From: an uncultured Eubacteriales bacterium | GTDB lineage: Bacteria > Bacillota_I > Bacilli_A > RF39 > UBA660 | Reading direction: 5' to 3' | Length of the DNA stretch: 20,888 bases | Assembly (NCBI GenBank): GCA_900313345.1 | Contig: OMQW01000022.1 | Span: forward strand, 1-20,888 | Shown: one piece after another, positions 7,662 through 16,153 of the stretch | How the letters are laid out: each line of letters begins with the position of its first letter | How positions within the stretch are numbered: the stretch's first letter is position 1 | Translations under genes and position numbers: made by a program | The notes under the pieces: generated by a model | Database searches by the model: none | What the model was told of the DNA's origin: nothing | What the model saw: the letters and a program-made list of their open reading frames with translations, nothing else

Positions 7662-9956
7662 ATGGCAAAGAAAGATAGAGAACTAAATATTAAAAAGGGT
7701 AAAAAGAAAGTTATACTATTAACAGCATTATTAGTTGCTGTTAGTGTATTTATTTGTTTAGGATTTAAACCATTACTAAATAATATAAACTTTGGTTTAG
7801 ATTTACAAGGTGGTTTTGAAGTTCTATATAAAGTTGAATCTATTGATGGTTCTAAAATGAATGAGTCTAAATTAAAAGCTACATATAAGACTCTTTCTAA
7901 ACGTATTGATAGTTTAGGAGTAAGTGAACCTGAAATAATTACTGAAGGTAATAATAAAATAAGAGTTAAATTAGCGGGCGTTAAAGATGCTGATAGTGCT
8001 CGTAAACAATTATCTACAGTAGCAACCCTTTCATTTAGAGATACTGAAAACAATCTATTAATGACAAGTGATGTATTAGAAGCTGGTAATGCTAAAGTAT
8101 CTGAAGATGCATCAGGTAACCCAGCAGTATTATTAAGTATAAAAGATAAAGATGAATTTTTCTCTGTAACTAATAGAGTTAAAGATTATACAAATAATCA
8201 AATAGTTATCTGGCTTGATTATGAAGAAGGAACTGATAGCTATGAAAATGAAAAAGATAAATGTGGAACTAGTGGTTCTAGATGTTTAAGTGCTGCATCA
8301 GTATCACAAGGATTTGCAAGTGATGTTATTATTCAAGGTAACTTCACAGAAGAAGAGGTAACAAACCTAGTTGATTTAATTAATTCAGGTTCACTTCCTT
8401 CAAAATTAACTGAAATATCAAGTAAAACAGTAGAAGCAAGCTTTGGTGGCGATACACTAGATAAAACTATTGAAGCAGGTGTTATTGGTGTAATTGCAAT
8501 ATTTGTAATTCTAATACTTTTATATCATTTTGCAGGATTTGTATCATCAGTTGCATTACTTCTATATACATTATTAGTATTTGGTGTATTTTGGATAGTA
8601 GGTGGAGTATTAACACTTTCTGGTATCGCTGCAGTAATACTAGGAATTGGTATGGCAGTAGATGCAAATGTTATAACATATTCTCGTATTAAAGATGAAT
8701 TATATAAAGGTAGAAGCCTAAAAGAAGCTTATAAAATGGGTTCTAAAGAAAGCTTTTCATCAATATTCGATGGAAATGCAACTACATTATTAGTAGCAAT
8801 TATAATGTTTATATTTGGTGAAAGTAGTGTTAAAGGATTTGCAACAATGCAAATAATAACTATTTTTGTAACAGTATTTACAATGATATTTGTAACAAGA
8901 GTAGTTTTATCTAAATTTATTAATTCAGGATTCTTTGATAATAAAACTAATTTATTTATAAATGTAAAAAAATCAGATATTCCAGATGTAAGTAAAAATG
9001 AAGAAGTAAAAGTTAAACCATTTAGTAAAGTAAACTTCTTAAAGCATGCTAAAGTATTAGTTAGTATTTCAGTTATTTGTATATTACTAGGACTTGGTTC
9101 CTTCTATATAAATAAAGGATTTAATTTAGGAGTAGACTTTAGATCAGGATCTGATATATCTTTAGTAACTGATAATAAATTAAATAAAAAAGAAATCAAA
9201 GAAGATATTAAGAAATTAAACTTAAAAGCAGAAAATATTACTATTGATAATAAAGATGCAGATATTGTTGTATCTAATGTAATGAATGCTAATAAAGTTA
9301 AAAATGTAAAGAACTATTTTGTAGAAAAATATAATGCTAAAGTTGATATAGGTGTTGTAAGTAATCTAGTTAAAAAAGAATTAATAAAAAATGCTATTAT
9401 GTCTATCTTATTTGCATTTATTGGTATAGTTATTTATATCTCATTAAGATTTAAATTTAGTTTTGGTATCTCTGGAGTAGTTGCACTAGTTCATGATATC
9501 TTAATAATTAGTGCAGTATTTGCAATATCAAGACTAGAAGTATCAAATATGTTTATTGCAGCAATACTAGCAATAATTGGATACTCAATAAATGATACAA
9601 TTGTCTTATTTGATAGAATAAGAGAAAATATTAAGAAAAATGATAAAAAATTAGATAAAGAAAAAATATATGAAATTACAACTAGAAGTATAAGCGAAAC
9701 ATTTACAAGAACTATATGGACTAGTATTACAACAATTATTCCAATACTTGCCCTAATATTCTTAGGAAGTAAAGAAATAATTGGCTTTAATGTAGCTATG
9801 CTTGTTGGATTAATTTCAGGAACATATTCATCAATCTTTATTGCAACATACTTATATTTAGTTATCGAAAGAAAAACTTTAGGTAAAAAAGTAAAAACTA
9901 AAAAAGTATATAAAGATGATATAAATGAAAGAATGGTTAAAGGGATTAATTGCTAG
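7662..9956 (+). CDS. secDF: Fused SecD-SecF protein-export subunit
   Basis: Membrane accessory to SecYEG that uses the proton gradient to complete protein translocation. The 764 residues are one fused chain, as in Bacillus. SecD half: TM1 (about 18-35), GLDLQGG (45-51), a long extracytoplasmic P1 region (about 40-265), then TMs from about 268 with DANVITYSRIKDEL (334-347). SecF half: TM (about 464-484), GVDFRSGSD (490-498), an extracytoplasmic domain, then TMs from about 574 with YSINDTIVLFDRIREN (641-656), whose acid and Arg residues match the proton path. Cys201 and Cys208 flank a short P1 loop and could form a disulfide. RBS AAGAGGTG precedes the start. No yajC is seen. rel follows after 24 bp. 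Confidence 0.97.
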   Translation: MAKKDRELNIKKGKKKVILLTALLVAVSVFICLGFKPLLNNINFGLDLQGGFEVLYKVESIDGSKMNESKLKATYKTLSKRIDSLGVSEPEIITEGNNKIRVKLAGVKDADSARKQLSTVATLSFRDTENNLLMTSDVLEAGNAKVSEDASGNPAVLLSIKDKDEFFSVTNRVKDYTNNQIVIWLDYEEGTDSYENEKDKCGTSGSRCLSAASVSQGFASDVIIQGNFTEEEVTNLVDLINSGSLPSKLTEISSKTVEASFGGDTLDKTIEAGVIGVIAIFVILILLYHFAGFVSSVALLLYTLLVFGVFWIVGGVLTLSGIAAVILGIGMAVDANVITYSRIKDELYKGRSLKEAYKMGSKESFSSIFDGNATTLLVAIIMFIFGESSVKGFATMQIITIFVTVFTMIFVTRVVLSKFINSGFFDNKTNLFINVKKSDIPDVSKNEEVKVKPFSKVNFLKHAKVLVSISVICILLGLGSFYINKGFNLGVDFRSGSDISLVTDNKLNKKEIKEDIKKLNLKAENITIDNKDADIVVSNVMNANKVKNVKNYFVEKYNAKVDIGVVSNLVKKELIKNAIMSILFAFIGIVIYISLRFKFSFGISGVVALVHDILIISAVFAISRLEVSNMFIAAILAIIGYSINDTIVLFDRIRENIKKNDKKLDKEKIYEITTRSISETFTRTIWTSITTIIPILALIFLGSKEIIGFNVAMLVGLISGTYSSIFIATYLYLVIERKTLGKKVKTKKVYKDDINERMVKGINC

Positions 9957-9980
9957 ATAAAAAAGGAGAAGGCGATATAA

Positions 9981-12128
9981 GTGGCACATACAAAAGATAC
10001 TATAACTTATAGTGATGTAGAAAAACTTATTAAGACTTATATTACAAATGAAGATGAGCTTAAAGATATAAAAAAAGCTTATCTTTTTGCGCTTCAAAAG
10101 CATGAAGGACAGTTTCGTAAAAGTGGTGAATCATATATAATTCACCCTTTAAATGTAGTTAAAATTCTAACAACAATTTATGCTGATAGTGAAACATTAG
10201 AAGCTGCATTTTTACATGATGTTTTAGAAGACTCTGATTGTACATATGAAGAAATGGAAGAAAAATTTGGTAAGAATGTAACAAGAATAGTTGATGGAGT
10301 AACAAAACTATCAAATATTCACTTTTCGACTGAAAATGAGTACTTAATAGAATATTATAAAAAGATAATTGTAGGTATGAGTGAAGACGTTCGAGTAATA
10401 ATAGTTAAACTAGCTGATCGTTTACATAATATGAGAACACTTTGGGCACTACCTATAGAAAAGCAAAAAGAAAAAGCAAGAGAGTCTTTAGAAATTCTTG
10501 CTCCAATAGCTCACCATTTAGGAATACACAAAATTAAAGGTGAGTTAGAAGATCTTTCATTAAGATATTTAAAGCCAGATGTCTATTATGATATAGCAGA
10601 ACGTTTAAATAAAACAAAAACTGAAAGAGAAAATACTGTAAATAAAATGATGGATGAAGTTAGACTTCTACTTAATTCTCAAGGTATAAACTATGAGATG
10701 AAAGGAAGAGCTAAAAGTATTTATAGTATTTATAACAAACTAAATAAAGGTAAAAAATTTAGTGAAATATATGATTTGCTAGCAATGAGAATTCTAGTTG
10801 ATACTAAGCAAGAATGTTATTTAGCACTCGGAATAATTCATTCTAAATTTAAACCTATGCCAAATAGATTTAAAGATTACATTGCAAACCCAAAACTAAA
10901 CATGTATCAAAGTTTGCATACAACAGTATTTGGTGTAGATGGTTATTTATTTGAAATACAAATAAGAACACATGACATGGATGAGGTTGCTGAAAATGGT
11001 ATAGCAAGTCACTGGGCATATAAAGAACATAAAAATATTACAAATTCAAGAACAAGAACTGAAGAAAAATTACAATTCTTTAAATCAATAATAGATTTAT
11101 CAAAAGAGAATATGTCATCTGAAGACTTTGTAAATAGTGTTAAAGATGAAGTATTAAATAACAATATATATTGTTTTACTCCTAAAGGAGATGTTTTTGA
11201 ACTTCCAAAAGGAGCAACTCCATTAGACTTTGCATATCATGTCCATTCCCATGTTGGTGAAACAACAACAGGCGCTTTAGTAAATAATCAAATAGAGCCT
11301 CTAGATTATGAACTTCATAATAATGATATAGTTAAAATAATAACTAATAAACAAGCACATCCATCAGAAGAATGGGTAAACATGGTTAAATCAACTACAG
11401 TTAAAAATAAGATAAAAGCTTACTTTTCTCGTAGTATGAAAGAAAATTATATTGAACAAGGTAAAAACCTAATAGAAAAAGAATTAAGAAAAAGAAAACT
11501 TCCAGTTAGTGATTTTATGCAAGGAGATAATTTAAAGAAGATTCTAGATGCTTTAAAAGTAGATAGTGAAGAAGATGTTTACTTAGAAGTTGGTAATGGT
11601 AAAACTAATTGTGGATCTGTAATAAATATTATTTATAAAAAGGAAGAAGAAGTTAAACGTCCAAAAAAAATAATAGAATATAAAAATAATGAAACAAATA
11701 TAATTGTATCAGGACTTGGTAATGTAAAAGTTAACTTATCAGGATGCTGTAATCCGGTATATGGTGATGAAATTATAGGATATATTACAAAAGGTAATGG
11801 AATAAGTATACATAGAAGTGTATGTCATAATGTATTAGGTTTTGGTGAAAGACTAATAGACTGTAAATGGAGTGAAAACGATAATAATGTTAGATATTTA
11901 ACAGATGTTATTGTATACACTAATACATTAGAAGATAAGATGATAAAAATATTAGAAGCAGCTAATAGTTGTAATATACCTGTTAAAAGTGTTAAAAAAG
12001 TATATCAAGCTGAATTAATTAATTATGAATTAGAATGTCTTGTACTAAGTAAAAAGCAGTTAGAAAGCCTAATAAATGCTTTAAACAAAGAAGAATTTGT
12101 AACAGATGTAGAAAGGATAATTCACTAA
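9981..12128 (+). CDS. rel: Bifunctional (p)ppGpp synthetase/hydrolase, Rel family
   Basis: Makes and degrades the alarmone (p)ppGpp in response to uncharged tRNA on the ribosome. The 715 residues contain an HD hydrolase with H55, H79/D80 (FLHD) and D146 (LADRLHNMR); a synthetase with RAKSIYSIYNKL (243-254), RFKD (296-299), YQSLHT (309-314) and EIQIRT (325-330); a TGS domain (about 395-455); a Cys/His-bearing segment (C589, C590, H611, C615); and an ACT domain (about 640-715). Both catalytic sets look intact, and RFKD rather than an acidic motif fits the bifunctional class. The start is GTG at 9981 with AAGGAGAAGG at 9963-9972. The stop overlaps dtd by one base (TAATG). Confidence 0.96.
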   Translation: MAHTKDTITYSDVEKLIKTYITNEDELKDIKKAYLFALQKHEGQFRKSGESYIIHPLNVVKILTTIYADSETLEAAFLHDVLEDSDCTYEEMEEKFGKNVTRIVDGVTKLSNIHFSTENEYLIEYYKKIIVGMSEDVRVIIVKLADRLHNMRTLWALPIEKQKEKARESLEILAPIAHHLGIHKIKGELEDLSLRYLKPDVYYDIAERLNKTKTERENTVNKMMDEVRLLLNSQGINYEMKGRAKSIYSIYNKLNKGKKFSEIYDLLAMRILVDTKQECYLALGIIHSKFKPMPNRFKDYIANPKLNMYQSLHTTVFGVDGYLFEIQIRTHDMDEVAENGIASHWAYKEHKNITNSRTRTEEKLQFFKSIIDLSKENMSSEDFVNSVKDEVLNNNIYCFTPKGDVFELPKGATPLDFAYHVHSHVGETTTGALVNNQIEPLDYELHNNDIVKIITNKQAHPSEEWVNMVKSTTVKNKIKAYFSRSMKENYIEQGKNLIEKELRKRKLPVSDFMQGDNLKKILDALKVDSEEDVYLEVGNGKTNCGSVINIIYKKEEEVKRPKKIIEYKNNETNIIVSGLGNVKVNLSGCCNPVYGDEIIGYITKGNGISIHRSVCHNVLGFGERLIDCKWSENDNNVRYLTDVIVYTNTLEDKMIKILEAANSCNIPVKSVKKVYQAELINYELECLVLSKKQLESLINALNKEEFVTDVERIIH

Positions 12129-12562
12129 TGAAAGTAGTAGTAACTAATTCAGAAAATGCAAGTGTTAAAGTTGATAATAAAATAGTAGGGCAAATAGATA
12201 AAGGCCTTTTAGTATTAGTTGGATTTACCGAAGGTGATAATATGGATAGTATCAAATACCTAGTAAATAAGATAGTAAAGTTAAGAATATTTATAGATTC
12301 TAATGGTGTAATGAATAAAAACGTCTTAGATATAAATGGAAGTATTTTATCAGTATCACAATTTACACTTTATGCAGATACAAAAAAAGGAAATCGTCCA
12401 AGCTATATAAAAGCTCTTAATAGAGAAGAAAGCATAAAACTATATAATTTATTTAACGAAGAATTAAGAAAGTATGTTCACGTAGAAGAAGGAATCTTTG
12501 GTGCAAACATGATAGTTAGTAATAATAATATAGGACCAACTACCATAATTATGGAGGTTTAA
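12128..12562 (+). CDS. dtd: D-aminoacyl-tRNA deacylase
   Basis: Trans-editing enzyme that hydrolyses D-amino acids (and Gly from tRNA-Ala) off mischarged tRNAs. The 144-residue length is typical. The catalytic SQFTLYAD motif is at 77-84 and the chirality-checking Gly-cisPro motif NIGPTT at 134-139. The first residues (MKVVVTNSENASV) match the family's N-terminal strand. It is coupled to rel by the one-base stop/start overlap, the usual rel-dtd arrangement in Firmicutes, and the next gene begins immediately after its stop. Confidence 0.95.
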   Translation: MKVVVTNSENASVKVDNKIVGQIDKGLLVLVGFTEGDNMDSIKYLVNKIVKLRIFIDSNGVMNKNVLDINGSILSVSQFTLYADTKKGNRPSYIKALNREESIKLYNLFNEELRKYVHVEEGIFGANMIVSNNNIGPTTIIMEV

Positions 12563-13621
12563 ATGAAAGAGAATAAATTAAATTATAAATTAATAAATAT
12601 AACAGCACTTATGTTACTTTTATATATAACAGTATCTAATATAGGAACATGGTGGAATATATTAGGAAGAGTTATTCAAATAATATTACCATTTATAATA
12701 TCATTTACAGTTGCATATGCCTTAACACCAGTTGTTAACTATTTAATTAAAAAAGGCTTGCCAAAATGGTTAGCAGTATTAATTATTGTACTTGTAATAG
12801 TATTCATAATTATATTTATGTTATTTCAAATATTACCACTAGTATATGATCAAATGAAATCATTAGATTCAAATATAGCTAAAGTAATAAACGGTTTAAG
12901 TAATAGATTTAATCTTAATTTAGATCCAGTTGAAAGTGATGTTAATTCATCTATTAATGATATTACAAAAAGTATAGGAAATATGATTTCCGAAGGAACA
13001 AATACAGTTATAAATAAAAGTGTTTCAGGATTAGGCAATTTTATAGTAGCTTTTGTAGCATCTATTTATTTCTTAGCATATATGGATAAAATAAGAGGAG
13101 CATTTAAAAGTTTCTTAGAAGCAAGAGGTAAAAAATCATTTAATTATGTAAAAGCTTTAGACAAAGAATTAGGCAATTATATTAAAGGTTTATTTATCTT
13201 TATGATAATTGAATTCTTAGAGTATTCCATTCTTTTAAAGATAGTAGGACATCCAAATTGGTTAGTACTCAGTATACTTGCAGGGCTTTTAACTGTTGTT
13301 CCATACTTTGGAGGATTAATAGCAAACCTAATAGCATTACTACTAGCAAGTGTAACAACACCATTTACATTCTTAGGAACATTAATTATATGTGCAGTAT
13401 TCCCTCAAATAGATGGTTATTTCACAACACCAAAAGTATATGGTAAAACAAATAACATTAATCCATTAATAACAATAATGGCAGTAAGTGTTGGAGGAAC
13501 TCTAGCAGGACCAATAGGAATTATTGCAGCACTTCCAATATATATATTAATAAGAACTACATATAATTTCTTTAAAAAAGATTTAAAAAAAGAAGTTAAA
13601 ACATTAAAAGATACTATTTAA
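12563..13621 (+). CDS. AI-2E transporter family (PerM-like) membrane protein
   Basis: A 352-residue polytopic membrane protein of the AI-2E transporter family. Hydrophobic segments lie at about 11-27, 35-53, 67-92, 155-173, 206-228, 233-262, 266-282 and 303-333, with a hydrophilic loop (about 95-150) between the third and fourth. Family signatures include TVVPYFGG (244-251), the PQIDGYFTTPKVYG segment (281-294) and the Gly-rich last helix. Members have been linked to autoinducer-2 export or Na+/H+ antiport, so the substrate cannot be assigned. The ATG abuts the dtd stop, and GGAGG lies in the last dtd codons. As the last gene before a terminator it closes the secDF operon. Confidence 0.88.
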   Translation: MKENKLNYKLINITALMLLLYITVSNIGTWWNILGRVIQIILPFIISFTVAYALTPVVNYLIKKGLPKWLAVLIIVLVIVFIIIFMLFQILPLVYDQMKSLDSNIAKVINGLSNRFNLNLDPVESDVNSSINDITKSIGNMISEGTNTVINKSVSGLGNFIVAFVASIYFLAYMDKIRGAFKSFLEARGKKSFNYVKALDKELGNYIKGLFIFMIIEFLEYSILLKIVGHPNWLVLSILAGLLTVVPYFGGLIANLIALLLASVTTPFTFLGTLIICAVFPQIDGYFTTPKVYGKTNNINPLITIMAVSVGGTLAGPIGIIAALPIYILIRTTYNFFKKDLKKEVKTLKDTI

Positions 13622-13633
13622 GTATCTTTTTTT
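13606..13633 (+). terminator. Terminator of the secDF operon
   Basis: AAAAGATACT (13606-13615) pairs with AGTATCTTTT (13621-13630) around ATTTA, followed by Ts to 13633. The stop codon (13619-13621) runs from the loop into the stem. Confidence 0.87.
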
Positions 13634-13642
13634 GTTTAATCC

Positions 13643-13671
13643 TTCAAAATACAAGCATTTTGTGGTATAAT
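13643..13671 (+). promoter_or_regulatory. Promoter for the unknown gene upstream of hisS
   Basis: TTCAAA (13643-13648), 17 bp, then TATAAT (13666-13671) with a TGG extension. It lies outside the preceding terminator. Confidence 0.6.
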
Positions 13672-13697
13672 AAAGAACACGGAAACGGAGTGGTTAT

Positions 13698-14684
13698 ATG
13701 AAACTATTAACACTAAATAATGACGAAATAAATGAAACAATATTAAGTTGCTCATACAAATTAAAAGGATCAAAAAAAGGAGATATTTTATATTATATAG
13801 ATACAAATAATAAGATATTTAAAAGTACTCAAAATACTGAAGTAATAAATATTTTTAGTGATAAAATAACTTCTAAATATGAAAAAGAAGTACTAAAAAG
13901 TTATAAAGCTAATTTTAATAATATAAAAAATAATTATTTTGATATATATACTATTTTAAAAAATAATAAAGATAATAATTTATTAGAAACAAAAGCTTAT
14001 GAAGAAACAATTTCAGATGAAGAAATGATTAATATTCTAACAGAATTTTTTAAAGAAGAAAGTACAGAATTATTATTTATATTTAAAAATCTAATGTTAA
14101 ATAAAAGACTTTATGAAAATAAAGATAATAATGTTAAATCTACTAGTATATATGATAAAGATAATAAAAAATCCTTTATATTTGTAGATAATAAAAATAA
14201 TATAGAAACACTAGAAAGAATAGTATTTGAAGTAACATCAATTAAAGATGCAAGAAAAAATACTAAAAATTATATAAAATATAATTATAGAAATAATTTT
14301 AAAAACTATAATTCATATATTATGCAAAATAAATTTAATGAATATTTAAAAGGTTCTAGATTAGAAAATGATTCTAAAGAACATCAAAAAAGAAAATTTA
14401 ATGAAATAATAAAAAAATCATTAAATGTACTAGAAACTATAAAAGAAATAGATTTTGAAAATCTAGTTAAAGAAAATAAACTAAGTTCATTAGATGAATT
14501 AAATGATGTGCTTGCATTTACTTTAGCAAATGTATGTAAAGATAGTGAAAAAGCTAAAATGGCTTATTATTATTTTAAAGCAGGTAACTACTTATATGAT
14601 TCTGATTTAAGTCACTTAGTTGGAATTACACCATATGGATTTAGTAATGAATTAAAAGAATCTTTTGCTAAGAAATTAGTGTAG
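13698..14684 (+). CDS. Hypothetical Lys/Asn-rich cytoplasmic protein
   Basis: I do not recognise this 328-residue protein. It has no signal peptide or membrane segment and looks mostly helical, with long runs rich in Lys, Asn, Glu and Ile. A less biased C-terminal part (about 265-328) holds the segment AYYYFKAGNYLYDSDLSHLVGITPYG, which may be a conserved core. Residues 168-186 (ending FEVTSIKDA) loosely recall the context of an HExxH helix, but both histidines are missing, so a metalloprotease call is not supported. The ATG follows GGAGTGG. It has its own promoter, and hisS follows after 56 bp with no terminator between, so co-transcription is likely. Confidence 0.75.
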   Translation: MKLLTLNNDEINETILSCSYKLKGSKKGDILYYIDTNNKIFKSTQNTEVINIFSDKITSKYEKEVLKSYKANFNNIKNNYFDIYTILKNNKDNNLLETKAYEETISDEEMINILTEFFKEESTELLFIFKNLMLNKRLYENKDNNVKSTSIYDKDNKKSFIFVDNKNNIETLERIVFEVTSIKDARKNTKNYIKYNYRNNFKNYNSYIMQNKFNEYLKGSRLENDSKEHQKRKFNEIIKKSLNVLETIKEIDFENLVKENKLSSLDELNDVLAFTLANVCKDSEKAKMAYYYFKAGNYLYDSDLSHLVGITPYGFSNELKESFAKKLV

Positions 14685-14704
14685 ATTAATAAATAAAATT
14701 ATTG

Positions 14705-14710
14705 TATAAT
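14705..14710 (+). promoter_or_regulatory. -10 box upstream of hisS
   Basis: A consensus TATAAT lies 30 bp before the hisS start. The -35 position overlaps the end of the upstream gene and is poor. There is no room or sequence for a T-box leader, which often controls hisS-aspS in Firmicutes. Confidence 0.4.
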
Positions 14711-14740
14711 GTAATAGGTAAAAATAAAAGGAGTGATCTC

Positions 14741-16153
14741 ATGATAACAAAACCAAAGGGAACATTAGATATATATGGAACTGAAGCTAAAAAGTGGAAG
14801 TTTATTGAAGAAGTTGTTGATAGTGTAATGGAAAAATATAACTATGGTTATATAAGAACACCATTATTTGAATCAACAGAATTATTCCATAGAGGAGTAG
14901 GTGAATCTAGTGATATAGTAACTAAAGAAACTTATGACTTTAAAGATAGAGGAGATAGAAATATCACTCTAAGACCAGAAGGAACAGCAGGAGTAGTAAG
15001 AAGTTTTATTGAACATAAAATGTATGGGGATAACTTACCAGTTAAAGTTTATTATAATGGTACTATGTACCGTTATGAAAGACCTCAATCAGGTAGAGAT
15101 AGAGAATTAACTCAATTTGGTATGGAAGTATTAGGAACAGATGATCCTATAAGTGATGCTGAAGTAATATCACTAGCAGTTAATATTTATAAAATGTTAG
15201 GCTTAAAAGATATTAAAGTAGAAATTAATACATTAGGTAATAAAGAATCGCGTGATAATTATAGAAAAGCTTTAATAGAATACTTTAAACCTCATATGAG
15301 TGAATTATGTGAAGACTGTAATAATAGATTAGAAGTTAATCCTTTAAGAATATTAGATTGTAAAGTTGATGCTGATAATGAAATATTAAAGAATGCTCCA
15401 ACAACAATTGATTATTTAGATGAAGAAAGTAAAGAACGTTTTGAGAAAGTAAAAGAACTTTTAGATATCTTAGAAGTAACTTATGAGGTTAATCCAAAAA
15501 TAGTAAGAGGACTTGATTATTATAATCATACTGTATTTGAAATTAAAGCAGGAAATACTAATCTTTCAATAGGTGGAGGTGGCCGTTACAATGGTTTAGT
15601 AGAAAACCTAGGTGGACCATCAACACCATGTATTGGTTTTGCAAGTGGAATAGGAAGAGTATTACTAGCACTTGAAGAACAAGAAGTAACTCTTCCAATT
15701 AAAGATGAACTTGATGCATTTATCATGTATGTAAACGAAGATGAACAAAAATATAGTGCATACCTATCTAATGAACTAAGAATGGCAGGTTTTTCAGTAG
15801 ATACAGAATATACAGGAAGAAGCTTAAAAGCTCAATTTAGACAAGCTGATAGATTAAAAAGTAAATTATTAATTATTTTAAATAGTGAAGATCTAAATAA
15901 TGGAGAAGTATTAGTTAAGAATAATAAAACTAAAACTGAAGAAAAAGTAATGCTTGAATATTTAATTTACTATTTAGATGAAAATTTAGTTGAAGAAGAA
16001 GATACCTTAGATTTATCTAAATTTGGTCATAAACATGAATGTGATTGCGATGATAATTGTAATTGTGAAGATCACTGTGAATGTGATGATTGCAAATGTG
16101 AAGATCACTGTGAATGTGAAAACTGCAAATGTAAGGATGATGAAAATGAATAA
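14741..16153 (+). CDS. hisS: Histidyl-tRNA synthetase with Cys-rich, metallothionein-like C-terminal tail
   Basis: Charges tRNA-His. It is a 470-residue class II synthetase: motif 1 region (about 35-80), motif 2 YRYERPQSGRDRE (110-122), the HisRS signatures RGLDYYNHTVFE (256-267) and GGGGRYNGL (278-286), motif 3 GFASGIGRVLLAL (299-311), and an anticodon-binding domain ending near 415. It keeps the usual C190-x2-C193...C207 set. Normal family length is about 420; here 12 Cys (434, 436, 440, 442, 446, 448, 451, 453, 457, 459, 462, 464) and 4 His (430, 432, 445, 456) follow in an acidic tail. I chose ATG 14741, after AAAAGGAG; a longer reading from 14702 lacks a site and would overlap the -10. 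The tail overlaps aspS by 8 nt. The enzyme call is secure; metal binding is inferred. Confidence 0.96.
   Translation: MITKPKGTLDIYGTEAKKWKFIEEVVDSVMEKYNYGYIRTPLFESTELFHRGVGESSDIVTKETYDFKDRGDRNITLRPEGTAGVVRSFIEHKMYGDNLPVKVYYNGTMYRYERPQSGRDRELTQFGMEVLGTDDPISDAEVISLAVNIYKMLGLKDIKVEINTLGNKESRDNYRKALIEYFKPHMSELCEDCNNRLEVNPLRILDCKVDADNEILKNAPTTIDYLDEESKERFEKVKELLDILEVTYEVNPKIVRGLDYYNHTVFEIKAGNTNLSIGGGGRYNGLVENLGGPSTPCIGFASGIGRVLLALEEQEVTLPIKDELDAFIMYVNEDEQKYSAYLSNELRMAGFSVDTEYTGRSLKAQFRQADRLKSKLLIILNSEDLNNGEVLVKNNKTKTEEKVMLEYLIYYLDENLVEEEDTLDLSKFGHKHECDCDDNCNCEDHCECDDCKCEDHCECENCKCKDDENE
16064..16129 (+). repeat. Tandem 33-bp repeat encoding the hisS Cys-rich tail
   Basis: Two adjacent 33-bp units (16064-16096, 16097-16129) differ at 3 positions. 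Each encodes CEDHCECxxCK (xx = DD or EN). A diverged partial unit precedes at about 16040-16063, and a single Cys-Lys follows. The units stay in the hisS frame. Confidence 0.9.

Noticed and set aside
7619..8053. Reverse-strand reading frame opposite the secDF start
   Set aside because: It is a shadow of the secDF coding sequence; no ribosome site or recognisable protein.
14190..14260. Metalloprotease HExxH helix in the unknown protein upstream of hisS
   Set aside because: Only a loose context match; both zinc-binding histidines are absent.
14702..14740. Earlier hisS start
   Set aside because: It overlaps the TATAAT box and lacks a ribosome site; ATG 14741 follows AAAAGGAG and matches the family N-terminus.
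14685..14740. T-box riboswitch before hisS
   Set aside because: The gap is only 56 bp and shows no T-box antiterminator sequence.
16064..16129. CRISPR-like or mobile repeat
   Set aside because: The 33-bp units are directly adjacent without spacers, stay in the hisS frame and encode a coherent Cys-rich motif.
16023..16145. N-terminal extension of aspS reading through the hisS repeat in another frame
   Set aside because: It gives a repetitive Val/Ile/Asn string unlike any AspRS N-terminus; a good ribosome site precedes the ATG at 16146.
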